Source of the DNA: Winogradskyella sp.
Lineage (GTDB): Bacteria; Bacteroidota; Bacteroidia; Flavobacteriales; Flavobacteriaceae
Direction of reading: 5' to 3'
Assembly (NCBI GenBank): GCA_030149115.1
Contig: JASBSE010000383.1
Coordinates: forward strand, 1 to 9,519
Length of the DNA: 9,519 bases
The translations under genes were made by a program, and so were the position numbers. The notes beneath the pieces were generated by a model. It was not told the origin of the DNA. It made no database searches and was given only the letters and a program-made list of their open reading frames with translations. Below are positions 1-6,904 of the stretch, piece by piece (the stretch's first letter is position 1; each line of letters begins with the position of its first letter).

Positions 1-154
1 GCTCAAGCAGATCAGCCCGACAGGTCAGGGATGGGACGGAACGTTCAACGGCAACAATATGCCATCGAGCGACTACTGGTTTACAGTAGAATACGAAGAA
101 CCCCTTACCAGCCAAATTAAAGAGTTCAAAGCCCATTTTACCTTGAAACGATAA
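1..154 (+). CDS. C-terminal end of a T9SS type B sorting domain (gliding-motility-associated C-terminal domain) protein, partial
   Basis: An open frame enters from the left edge (first full codon at base 2) and stops with TAA at 152-154, giving about 50 residues. The end reads like the T9SS type B sorting domain: a GWDGTFNGNNMPSSDYWF segment, then a YEEP strand, then a closing F-x-AHFTLKR. Family knowledge: this domain ends very large secreted adhesins and enzymes (SprB-like) and directs them through the type IX secretion system across the outer membrane. The next gene, 8 bases on, is a PorP/SprF protein, the usual partner of such cargo. The first 120 bases are about 50% GC, clearly above the roughly one-third typical of the rest of the window. 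The passenger part lies outside the window, so its activity is unknown. Confidence 0.88.
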   Translation, partial: LKQISPTGQGWDGTFNGNNMPSSDYWFTVEYEEPLTSQIKEFKAHFTLKR

Positions 155-162
155 AAGAAATT

Positions 163-1176
163 ATGAAATTAAAAAAGTTTTGTTTAGTAGCATTTACAGT
201 TTTAGCGGCAAATTTTAGTTTTGCTCAAGAAGGTGTTCCAATTTATTCAGATTATTTAACAGATAATTATTATTTAATACACCCTTCAATGGCTGGTGTT
301 GCTAATTGTGCTAAGGTTAGATTAACAGCCAGACAGCAATGGTTTGGAGTAGACGATGCTCCTAGTTTACAAACTTTAAGTATTAATGGTAGAGTTGGTG
401 ATACGCCAGTAGGAATTGGTGGAATTGTATTTAACGATTCTAATGGTTATCATTCTACGTTAGGTGGATATGCTAGTTTTGCGTATCATCTAATGTTCTC
501 TAGAAATGAGATAGATCTTAATATGTTATCATTTGGGATAAACGCAGGCTTTTTACAGTATAAAGTAGATGCAAGCACATGGTTAGGGCCTGGTGATGAA
601 TTTGATCCATTAGCAACAAGTTCTACAGCTACGAATTTTAATATTGATGCTGGTTTTTCTTATCATTTCTTGGATTTTTATGCGCATTTTACAGCAAAGA
701 ATATCTTAGAAAATGATGGTATCAACTGGAATCGCAATGGCGATCAATGGGAATTTAGAAACTTAAGAACATACTTGTTTTCTACAGGTTACACATTTAG
801 TAAGTATGGAAGTGACTGGAGCTATGAGCCTTCTATAATGTATATGTACAGAGATGCTACAGAAGAGTCCTCAATAGATATTAATGCTAAGGTTTATCGC
901 GAAATGGATTTTGGTAAAGTTTGGGGTGGATTATCTTACAGACGTAGCTTAGATGGTGCTGAGTTTGTAGACGGTTCTGGAGTAAGTAGTCAGAAGCTAC
1001 AATATTTTACGCCTTTTATCGGTGTAGATTATAATAATTTTGTGTTTGCTTACACATATTCATACCAAGCAAATACAGTAAACTTTAATACAGGTGGTTT
1101 TCATCAAATAACTTTAGGTTACAACTTTAATTGTAAGCGAGAGAAGTTTGAGTGTAATTGTCCTGCAATTAACTAA
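163..1176 (+). CDS. PorP/SprF family type IX secretion system membrane protein
   Basis: The 337-residue product starts with a signal peptide (charged MKLKK, hydrophobic core, likely cleavage after Ala21 in SFAQ). The rest fits the PorP/SprF family: the family-typical HPSMAG motif at about residues 40-45, then alternating aromatic-rich strands expected of an outer-membrane beta-barrel, ending in LGYNFNC. Three cysteines (324, 331, 333) lie at the very C-terminus. Family knowledge: PorP is needed for T9SS secretion in Porphyromonas, and SprF is needed for export of the adhesin SprB in Flavobacterium. Genomes carry many copies, each usually directly downstream of a large type B cargo gene, as here (8-base gap). 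It therefore probably serves the cargo protein ending at 154. It is not called sprF because paralogues cannot be told apart from sequence alone. The ATG at 163 is chosen because it opens the signal peptide; a bidirectional terminator begins 4 bases after the stop. Confidence 0.92.
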   Translation: MKLKKFCLVAFTVLAANFSFAQEGVPIYSDYLTDNYYLIHPSMAGVANCAKVRLTARQQWFGVDDAPSLQTLSINGRVGDTPVGIGGIVFNDSNGYHSTLGGYASFAYHLMFSRNEIDLNMLSFGINAGFLQYKVDASTWLGPGDEFDPLATSSTATNFNIDAGFSYHFLDFYAHFTAKNILENDGINWNRNGDQWEFRNLRTYLFSTGYTFSKYGSDWSYEPSIMYMYRDATEESSIDINAKVYREMDFGKVWGGLSYRRSLDGAEFVDGSGVSSQKLQYFTPFIGVDYNNFVFAYTYSYQANTVNFNTGGFHQITLGYNFNCKREKFECNCPAIN

Positions 1177-1179
1177 AAC

Positions 1180-1213
1180 AAAAAAGGCTCGATTAAAAAA
1201 TCGAGCCTTTTTT
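1180..1213. terminator. Bidirectional intrinsic terminator
   Basis: GGCTCGATT (1186-1194) and AATCGAGCC (1199-1207) form a perfect 9-bp stem closed by an AAAA loop. Six A's precede the stem (1180-1185) and six T's follow it (1208-1213), so the hairpin has a U-run in either direction. It sits between two convergent genes: 3 bases after the PorP/SprF stop and 8 bases beyond the VWA gene stop. It should terminate both transcripts. Confidence 0.93.
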
Positions 1214-1221
1214 GTTATTGC

Positions 1222-2388
1222 CTATTCCCAAACATAGTTTTTGTTTTTAGCTTGGGTTTTTATGGCATTTACCATTGCATTTTCTAATCCATTATTTTTG
1301 TCGTCAGAGTTTTTAGCTATATATGTTTTACGCTTTATATTGAGTTCGGCAATTTCTTTTTGAAGCTTTTCGCGCTCAACTCTTTTCTTTTCAACATAAG
1401 ATTTAATTTCTTCTTTAGATTTTCCTTTTAATTCGTCAGGTAATTGTTTTTCATCTAAATCTTCATAAGAAAAATCGGCTTCTTTTTCTGCATCAACTAA
1501 ATCCCACGAGCTATTTTTGTAAAGTCTAGAGCTTTTGCTTACTGTTCTGCTAACAGCATTAGCTTTGTCATAACTCATAGCATTTAAGTCTTGTTGTGCC
1601 TGCATTTCCATCTTTTGTCTACCTAAATATCCATATGCAACATATGTTTTGTTTAGTTTTTCATTAAGTTCTAAAATCTTGTCGTCATAAGGAGATGCTA
1701 TGTGAACGGTAGCTTTATTATGATTAATAGCCATATAATCTCCATGTGTAAGATCTGCACCATCCTTCCAAAAACCAGAAATACCTTGATTATAGTCACC
1801 ACAAAAAATAGTGTTTACCGTAACATCTTTCTGATGTGCAAGTTTAGAGGCTTCTTTGTAACTAACTGTCCCTTGCGTGTAAGGCTCATTTCCTGCGATA
1901 AAAATTAATTTTAAGTCATCTTCTTTATCTTCCCAATTAAGTTGGTCTAAAGCTGTTTTAATGACTTTGCCACAGTACTCATTACCTCCTTTTGTGGTTA
2001 AAGAGAAAAGGGATTTAGAAATTTCATCTAAATCATCACTAAAGGCGAGTACTTGTCTTAAATACCCTTCATCTGCGTTAAGATTATCATTGCCATATTC
2101 ATAGAGTGCAATTTTAAGATTAGGGTTTTGCTCCTCACATTTAGCATAAGAGAGTTCGTTTACAATTTCCCATAATTGCGCCTTAGCTTGGTCTATTAAA
2201 CCGTCCATACTATTACTCGTGTCTAGTAATAATGCTACTTTAATTTCAGGTTTATCGGTTTTTAAATTTGTTTCAATCACTGTTTGATTGATGGCAATGT
2301 TCTGCTGATTTTGTTTTGTGTTTGCATTGCAAGCAGTAAGGGATAGTATACATATCGCAAATACATTTGTTTTAAATAAATTTTTCAT
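1222..2388 (-). CDS. von Willebrand factor A domain lipoprotein
   Basis: The 388-residue product begins with a lipoprotein signal (hydrophobic stretch, then LTAC with the lipidated Cys at 20). A VWA domain covers about residues 48-250. Its metal-site motif is visible as VALLLDTSNSMDG (D56, S58, S60), with a likely MIDAS threonine at 131/132 in SLTTKGGNEYCG. The third MIDAS position, where many VWA domains have an Asp, lies in IFIAGNEP, which has no Asp. LYEYGN, VNTIFCG and the GNEPYTQG segment resemble a conserved bacterial VWA subfamily. A charged, probably coiled-coil helix follows at about 318-352. Family knowledge: VWA domains bind proteins through a divalent metal; no enzyme activity is expected. 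It is the last gene of a three-gene envelope operon, 7 bases after the rhodanese gene, and ends at the shared terminator. The partner protein is unknown. Confidence 0.85.
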   Translation of the reverse strand: MKNLFKTNVFAICILSLTACNANTKQNQQNIAINQTVIETNLKTDKPEIKVALLLDTSNSMDGLIDQAKAQLWEIVNELSYAKCEEQNPNLKIALYEYGNDNLNADEGYLRQVLAFSDDLDEISKSLFSLTTKGGNEYCGKVIKTALDQLNWEDKEDDLKLIFIAGNEPYTQGTVSYKEASKLAHQKDVTVNTIFCGDYNQGISGFWKDGADLTHGDYMAINHNKATVHIASPYDDKILELNEKLNKTYVAYGYLGRQKMEMQAQQDLNAMSYDKANAVSRTVSKSSRLYKNSSWDLVDAEKEADFSYEDLDEKQLPDELKGKSKEEIKSYVEKKRVEREKLQKEIAELNIKRKTYIAKNSDDKNNGLENAMVNAIKTQAKNKNYVWE

Positions 2389-2395
2389 AACTATT

Positions 2396-2917
2396 TCAGT
2401 TTTTATTGTTTGTTATTAATGGAATTTTGGTGTTCTCTTCTTTTACATAACCATTTAGTTCGTAGATGTTTTTGTAACCATAGCCATATAGGTTGATGAA
2501 AGTAGGAATGTTTAGTGCTAGACGTATAGATTTATCAAATAGTGAAGGAATTTTACTGTCAAAATTGTTGTTACAGTATATAAGAATTCGAGTCTTTTTA
2601 CTAGGAATAATTTTTCTTAATTTTTTTTCGGTAAAGTCTGAAAAATTTAAATGAGTAGCACCTTCAATATGTATTTCATCATAAGCTTCTTTAGATCTGG
2701 TGTCTAATACAATAGTATTAACGTCAGTGCGAAAATCATTAAAGGTAGTTTCATCAATTAGGCGCGTTTCTCTATACTTAGATAAACTGTCACTTAGCAT
2801 AACAAAACCGTCATAATCAACTTTGTCTATAGGTTGATTTTCGTTATTTCTAGAGCATCCAAATCCAATAGGAATAAGAAGGATTATAAGAAGATATTTA
2901 GAGAATAAAGTTTTCAT
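2396..2917 (-). CDS. Rhodanese-like domain lipoprotein
   Basis: The 173-residue product has a lipoprotein signal (MKTLFSKYLL..., IGFGC, lipidated Cys at 21) and one rhodanese fold at about residues 53-160. Visible rhodanese marks are the LDTRSKEAYDEIHIEGATHLNF block (D72, R74, H83, G86, A87) and the active-site loop ILIYCNNNF, with the catalytic cysteine at 115. The domain closes with INLYGYGYKNIYELNGY, like the usual L-x-GG-xxx-W stretch but without the double glycine. Family knowledge: single-domain rhodaneses move sulfur or act in redox reactions via a persulfide on this cysteine. Keeping the Cys suggests an active enzyme, but the substrate is not known. The signal places it in the envelope, which is less common than cytoplasmic rhodaneses. 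It starts 1 base after the SIMPL gene stop and 7 bases before the VWA gene, so co-transcription is very likely. Confidence 0.85.
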   Translation of the reverse strand: MKTLFSKYLLIILLIPIGFGCSRNNENQPIDKVDYDGFVMLSDSLSKYRETRLIDETTFNDFRTDVNTIVLDTRSKEAYDEIHIEGATHLNFSDFTEKKLRKIIPSKKTRILIYCNNNFDSKIPSLFDKSIRLALNIPTFINLYGYGYKNIYELNGYVKEENTKIPLITNNKN

Positions 2918-2918
2918 T

Positions 2919-3947
2919 TTAGTTTGTTTTTAATTCTTTTACATCTATAGTCCCATTTGGCGAAATCACATAGTATTTATGGTCAATTTCGGTTTTTGTA
3001 ATAGTTTGTGGTTTTTGCTCTTTAGGCTTTGGTGTGTACAATAGTTTTATATTCATTCCTATTTGAACAACGGGCTCTAATATTGATGGGTTTACAACAA
3101 TATCATACTGCTCATAGGTAAGTGGTTGGTAATAATAGGAGGTTTGTTTTTTTGCGCTACTAACACCTTTTTTGGTTTTTAAAGCTTCAAAAGAGACACT
3201 GTTGTATGCTTGGTAACTTTGGTAGAAATCTTTTGGAAAATAACAGTACTTATCATCTGCAATTTTAACATCGTAGTTAGCCATGTCAAAGCCTAAGGTT
3301 GTATAGTATGCTTTTTTATCTGCTATGAGTTTCAATAATTGATCTTGAAGATTTTTATAAACCTCTTGAATGTTTTCAATAAAATAATCAACCTTAACTA
3401 AATTGTATACTTCGCTTTTTGCACACGCTTCCAGAATGCCTTCAAATTGACTGGTTTTAGTAAACAGGATATGAATGTTCTGTTGCAATTCAAAACCTTT
3501 TGGTACTTCAGTGTACGTTTTGCTGAATAGTTTTTTTGTGACTTCCACTTCGTATACAGGTACGAAAGAAATAACATCAATTGCAAAATCTTTTTCAGCA
3601 ATTCCTAGAGTGTTTAATCTGGTTTTAATATTGTCTATTCGCTCTTTCATAAGAGCGTTAGTAGATTCTGCAGTTTCGCCAATTTGAGACAAGTTAAAAA
3701 CAGCTGTGTAAGTTGAGGCGCTTACGTTTTGTAATGCTTTGACATCTATTGTTAATACATCACTTGGATGGAGCGTTTTGTTAATTTGACGTTGAACCGT
3801 TGGGTTGTAAATGTTGGCATTTCCTGAGGTTAAAATATTTTGTCTAGAAATTTCTTGTGTAATTTGGTTGTAATTTCCTTTGTGTTGGGCTATGGTATAG
3901 TTAGCACATAAAAACAGGAGCAAAAATGCTAGATTGATTTTTTTCAT
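2919..3947 (-). CDS. Exported SIMPL domain (DUF541) protein
   Basis: The 342-residue product has a Sec signal peptide (MKKINLAFLLLFLCANYTIA, likely cleaved after Ala20). It then matches the pattern of SIMPL/DUF541 (BP26/OMP28-like) proteins: a first strand DVLTIDVKAL, a long helix with NALMKERIDNIKTRLNTLGI (about 96-115), then ISFVPVYEVE and a second helix around residues 192-218. The C-terminus (about 285-342) continues as strands and a Lys/Pro-rich stretch. Family knowledge: SIMPL proteins such as Brucella BP26 are periplasmic or outer-membrane associated and form oligomers; no enzyme activity is established. It is the first gene of the minus-strand operon and faces the histidine kinase gene across a 214-base region that carries the 21-base-phased repeats. 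The ATG at 3947 opens the signal peptide. The domain call rests on overall pattern rather than a sharp motif. Confidence 0.75.
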   Translation of the reverse strand: MKKINLAFLLLFLCANYTIAQHKGNYNQITQEISRQNILTSGNANIYNPTVQRQINKTLHPSDVLTIDVKALQNVSASTYTAVFNLSQIGETAESTNALMKERIDNIKTRLNTLGIAEKDFAIDVISFVPVYEVEVTKKLFSKTYTEVPKGFELQQNIHILFTKTSQFEGILEACAKSEVYNLVKVDYFIENIQEVYKNLQDQLLKLIADKKAYYTTLGFDMANYDVKIADDKYCYFPKDFYQSYQAYNSVSFEALKTKKGVSSAKKQTSYYYQPLTYEQYDIVVNPSILEPVVQIGMNIKLLYTPKPKEQKPQTITKTEIDHKYYVISPNGTIDVKELKTN

Positions 3948-4014
3948 TTTGAATTCATAATTATTGATTAATGAATGGTAAAGCTCTGTTGAAAAAGAAG
4001 AAATAAAAATCTAG

Positions 4015-4066
4015 AATGAGTAAAAGCGACTACTTAATGAGTGAAGTAAAATCTTAAATGAGTTAA
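4015..4066. repeat. Three AATGAGTNAA direct repeats at exact 21-base spacing (candidate LytTR operator)
   Basis: AATGAGTAAA (4015-4024), AATGAGTGAA (4036-4045) and AATGAGTTAA (4057-4066) share nine of ten positions and start exactly 21 bases apart, so all three lie on the same face of the helix. The middle copy is also flanked by a small inverted repeat, TACTT (4031-4035) and AAGTA (4044-4048). Family knowledge: LytTR regulators usually bind two imperfect direct repeats of about 9 bases with 12-13 bases between, which is the same period. The repeat sequence fits the published AgrA-type consensus only partly, so binding by the LytTR protein encoded at 6905 is inference from spacing and location. 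Confidence 0.72.
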
Positions 4067-4083
4067 CCCTTGCATTTTTATAG

Positions 4084-4118
4084 TTGAAAGACCATAAAAT
4101 TGAAGTTGCTATTTTTTG
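4084..4118 (+). promoter_or_regulatory. Weak candidate promoter for the histidine kinase operon
   Basis: A TTG at 4084-4086 and TA...TTTG at 4110-4118 resemble the Bacteroidota -33/-7 elements (TTG and TAnnTTTG). The -7 has three instead of two bases between TA and TTTG, and the gap between elements (23 bases) is longer than usual. It lies about 18 bases after the repeat triplet, a layout that would suit an activator bound upstream. Only a tentative call. Confidence 0.25.
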
Positions 4119-4161
4119 ATACCAAATAAAGTATGTAAGTTAGTCCTGTTAATACCTTATT

Positions 4162-6333
4162 TTGATAAAAATTAGTCACACATATAGCCTTATATTTTTC
4201 TTCCTATTTACGCTTTTGAGTTTTGGACAAAGCAATAATGACAAAACCAATAATGACGAAGCATTTTTTACTGTTAGAGGATCGGTTTGTTTGAAAGATA
4301 CAAGAGAGCCAATAGACAATGTAAGTATACAAGTAAATGATGGCAGATATACAAGGACAGATGTTTTTGGAAAGTTTGTTGTTAAAGCAAGAGTAGGAGA
4401 TGAACTTACCATAATGCACGATGATTTTGATACCGTGCGTTATACTGTTTTAAGCGATGAACGAATTACGATATTGGTAGAAGAACAAAACAAAGGACGT
4501 TATAGAAGTGTTGGGTCAGATGATGTTGTAAAGCAATTTAACCAAATGATAGACTCTGCGGACGCGTACTTAAAGAAAGATGCCGCAAAGAGTATAAAAT
4601 TTGTTGGCGATGCTCTTAATTATAATGTGTCATCAAGGCAAAGTGCAGAAGCACATGAACTTTTAGGTGATGTTTATGTTTATTGGAAACAGTATGACCT
4701 TGCTATTTCAGCATATAAAGTAAGTCTCCAGAATTTTGAAATGGCTTCTTCAAAACTCAAATTAGCAGATGCCTATACCAAGAACGAAGAGTATCAAAAA
4801 AGTATAGATACTTATAAAAGCCTCAATGAAAAAGACTTGTCTAATTACGAAAAAACGTGGTTGTACGAAGGTCTAGGTGATGCATACTTAAAATTAAAAA
4901 ATACGCAACAAGCCATAAGCTCTTATGAAAAGGGATTAGAGATTGCGAAGAAACATTTAATAGCTCCAAAGGTTACGGATTTAAACTCTAAAATAGCCCA
5001 AGCGTATAACGCAAGAGGTGAAGTTGAAAAAGCAAAGGGTTTCTATAGCAATTCACTTAAGTTAGCAAAAAAAGAAAACAAAAAACGTGCTATTGAGGAG
5101 CAGGTTAAAGTTGCTGAGTTTAATAGCTCAAATATGGAGTATGATAGTGAGATTGCACTTAGAAAAGATGTGTTAGAAACACTTGAAGACATAGAGAAGG
5201 ATTCTGTATTACCTAATGAAAGTCCTTTAACACCACAAAAGCAAAATTATAAATTAGGTAACGCCTATCTACTCAATAATGATTTAGAAAATGCCATTCC
5301 ATCATTTAAAAAGAGTATTGAAGAAGCTGATAAAAAGGAAGACTTAGACGTAAAAAAAGATGCGACCAGAAAGCTGTCTGAAGCTTTAATTGATGCTGGT
5401 GATGCAGAAGAAGGACTTAAGTGGCTGAATGAATACAAAAATACTGTTGATGAATTGTATGCTAAGAAGGTCCAAGAAATATCTCAAGCAGCACGTTTTA
5501 GCAGAAACATAGCAGAGCAACAAAACAGAATTACCACTTTAGAGAGTGACAGAGCGCTGTCTAAAAGCAAGTATGACCTTACCCAAGAGCGCAACAAACG
5601 TCAACAACTTATTATTTATTCTCTGCTTGGAGGGTTATTACTGCTTTTAATTACAGGGTTTTTAATGTACAAATACATTAAGCAACAGCGTTTGGCTAAT
5701 AATCTTTTAGCCTTAAAGTCGCTTAGAAGCCAAATGAATCCACACTTTATTTTTAATGCCTTAAACTCGGTGAATAGTTTTATTGCAACCAACGATGAGC
5801 GTACAGCAAATAAATATTTATCTGATTTTTCGCAGTTAATGCGTGCAGTATTAGAGAATAGTGAAGAAGATTTTATTCCGCTAAAAAAGGAAATCGAATT
5901 GCTTCAATTGTACACTAAACTCGAACATTTTAGATTTCAGGATAAGTTTGATTATTCTATAGATGTAGACGAAAGTGTAAATGTTGAGGAATTTCAAATT
6001 CCACCAATGTTACTGCAGCCTTATATCGAAAATGCAGTATGGCATGGTCTGCGTTACAAAAAAGAAAAAGGACATCTAAACATTTCTATAAAGCCAAAGT
6101 CAAAAGACGAAATTACAATTACAATTTCAGACGACGGAATAGGTAGAACACGTTCTAAACAAATGAAGACCGAGAATCAGAAAAAGCAGAATTCTAAAGG
6201 GATGAACAACATCAAGAAGCGTGTAGCAATTTTAAACGAAATGTACAAAGATAAGGTAGATGTAACGATTGAAGATTATCAACAATCTGAAGATGCAGGT
6301 ACCAAAGTTGTGGTGACTTTAAAGAAAGATTAG
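4162..6333 (+). CDS. TPR-containing membrane sensor histidine kinase, LytS/YehU type
   Basis: The 723-residue product starts at TTG: an in-frame TAA at 4150-4152 excludes an upstream ATG, and the first downstream Met that lies past the signal peptide (about 84-85) would cut into the first domain. Order: signal peptide (1-22, LLSFGQ), a carboxypeptidase-regulatory-like beta domain (about 36-108, with FTVRGSVCLKDTREPIDNVSI and TDVFGKF), TPR repeats (about 125-425), a probable coiled coil (about 437-480), one membrane helix (483-504), then the kinase. The phospho-acceptor box is QMNPHFIFN (His528); the ATP-binding part shows the N-box PYIENAVWHG (Asn624), DDGIG (657-661) and SKGMNNIKKR (G680). 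Family knowledge: such kinases phosphorylate LytTR regulators. The sensor half should be periplasmic, and the ligand is unknown. First gene of a four-gene operon; the cognate regulator is two genes downstream. Confidence 0.93.
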   Translation: MIKISHTYSLIFFFLFTLLSFGQSNNDKTNNDEAFFTVRGSVCLKDTREPIDNVSIQVNDGRYTRTDVFGKFVVKARVGDELTIMHDDFDTVRYTVLSDERITILVEEQNKGRYRSVGSDDVVKQFNQMIDSADAYLKKDAAKSIKFVGDALNYNVSSRQSAEAHELLGDVYVYWKQYDLAISAYKVSLQNFEMASSKLKLADAYTKNEEYQKSIDTYKSLNEKDLSNYEKTWLYEGLGDAYLKLKNTQQAISSYEKGLEIAKKHLIAPKVTDLNSKIAQAYNARGEVEKAKGFYSNSLKLAKKENKKRAIEEQVKVAEFNSSNMEYDSEIALRKDVLETLEDIEKDSVLPNESPLTPQKQNYKLGNAYLLNNDLENAIPSFKKSIEEADKKEDLDVKKDATRKLSEALIDAGDAEEGLKWLNEYKNTVDELYAKKVQEISQAARFSRNIAEQQNRITTLESDRALSKSKYDLTQERNKRQQLIIYSLLGGLLLLLITGFLMYKYIKQQRLANNLLALKSLRSQMNPHFIFNALNSVNSFIATNDERTANKYLSDFSQLMRAVLENSEEDFIPLKKEIELLQLYTKLEHFRFQDKFDYSIDVDESVNVEEFQIPPMLLQPYIENAVWHGLRYKKEKGHLNISIKPKSKDEITITISDDGIGRTRSKQMKTENQKKQNSKGMNNIKKRVAILNEMYKDKVDVTIEDYQQSEDAGTKVVVTLKKD

Positions 6334-6335
6334 AC

Positions 6336-6902
6336 ATGAAAATAATAAAACCAATATTACTGTTTGTATTTAGTTTGATGTTGTGCTGTCAAAGTGATAC
6401 TGATATTCACAAAGATGATTGGCAAAGAAAATTTATCAAACAAATTGACGAATACAATAAAAAGGGGGCAACAAGAAAATTAAAAACATTAAATGAGAAT
6501 GATAATGAATATCTGATTAGTATTTATGCAAAAGATAAAACTACCAATATTCAAAAAATCAAAATTGAATTAAATTTAGAAAGCAATCTTAATGTAAGCC
6601 AAGAATTTTATTTGTTGAATGACAATATTATTATGGAAAAGTTTAAGGGTATTTCGCCATTGATTTATAAAGGAAAAAAGAAAGACTCAGATCCTTGTTG
6701 TGAGGTTTTTGAAAAAAACATTTATTATAAAAATTCTAAAATAGGGAACATTTACAAAAAAAGATTAAAGATTAATAGTGTAGAAGACTTTGATTATGAA
6801 AAAGATTTAGAGTCAATTTCTTTCGAAGAAAGCAAAGAAGTTGACATTACTAAGGAGTTAGTACTTGCACAGAGTTGGTTAGAAGAAATATTAGCAATAT
6901 AA
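6336..6902 (+). CDS. Unrecognised small probable lipoprotein between kinase and regulator
   Basis: I do not recognise this 188-residue protein. It opens with MKIIKPILLFVFSLMLCCQSD, a short lipoprotein-like signal with Cys17/18, although Leu before Cys17 is an imperfect lipobox. The rest is highly charged and Lys/Asn/Glu-rich, without further membrane segments. It has a second cysteine pair (121-122, in DPCCEVF) and a beta-like stretch NIQKIKIELNLESNLNVSQEFYLL. No catalytic motif is visible. It starts 2 bases after the kinase stop and ends 2 bases before the regulator ATG, so it is surely co-transcribed and probably translationally coupled. Its DNA is more AT-rich (sampled lines about 23-30% GC) than the kinase gene (about 33%), which may hint at separate acquisition. 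A role as an envelope accessory or ligand-sensing partner of the kinase is inferred from position only. Confidence 0.75.
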   Translation: MKIIKPILLFVFSLMLCCQSDTDIHKDDWQRKFIKQIDEYNKKGATRKLKTLNENDNEYLISIYAKDKTTNIQKIKIELNLESNLNVSQEFYLLNDNIIMEKFKGISPLIYKGKKKDSDPCCEVFEKNIYYKNSKIGNIYKKRLKINSVEDFDYEKDLESISFEESKEVDITKELVLAQSWLEEILAI

Positions 6903-6904
6903 TT

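Larger units (their letters stand above)
3948..4161. promoter_or_regulatory. Divergent intergenic control region
   Basis: These 214 AT-rich bases separate the starts of two divergent operons (SIMPL leftward, histidine kinase rightward) and must hold both promoters. The clearest structure is the triplet of direct repeats listed separately. I see no convincing TTG/TAnnTTTG pair for the leftward gene; the nearest is a one-mismatch -7-like TAATTATG on the minus strand (3963 to 3956) with no good upstream TTG. The segment 3990-4010 is purine-rich (runs of A and G) on the plus strand. Confidence 0.7.

Noticed and set aside
1702..1908. Small open frame on the plus strand within the VWA gene
   Set aside because: It lies fully inside a well-supported gene on the other strand, has no recognisable domain and no start context; it is a chance frame. 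The same holds for frames at 3398-3687 and 4176-4419.
3970..3979. Possible fourth copy of the AATGAGTNAA repeat (AATGAATGGT)
   Set aside because: It fits only part of the core and lies 45 bases before the first copy, out of the 21-base phase. The in-phase positions around 3994 and 4078 match poorly.
4158..4164. -7 promoter element TATTTTG directly over the kinase TTG start
   Set aside because: It is one base short of TAnnTTTG, lacks a suitably spaced TTG and would place transcription start inside the coding region, removing the chosen start.
6875..6904. Longer N-terminus for the LytTR regulator
   Set aside because: The frame is open, but the added ten residues (starting MVRRNISNII) do not belong to a receiver domain and would overlap the lipoprotein gene by 28 bases; the ATG at 6905 fits both family and spacing.
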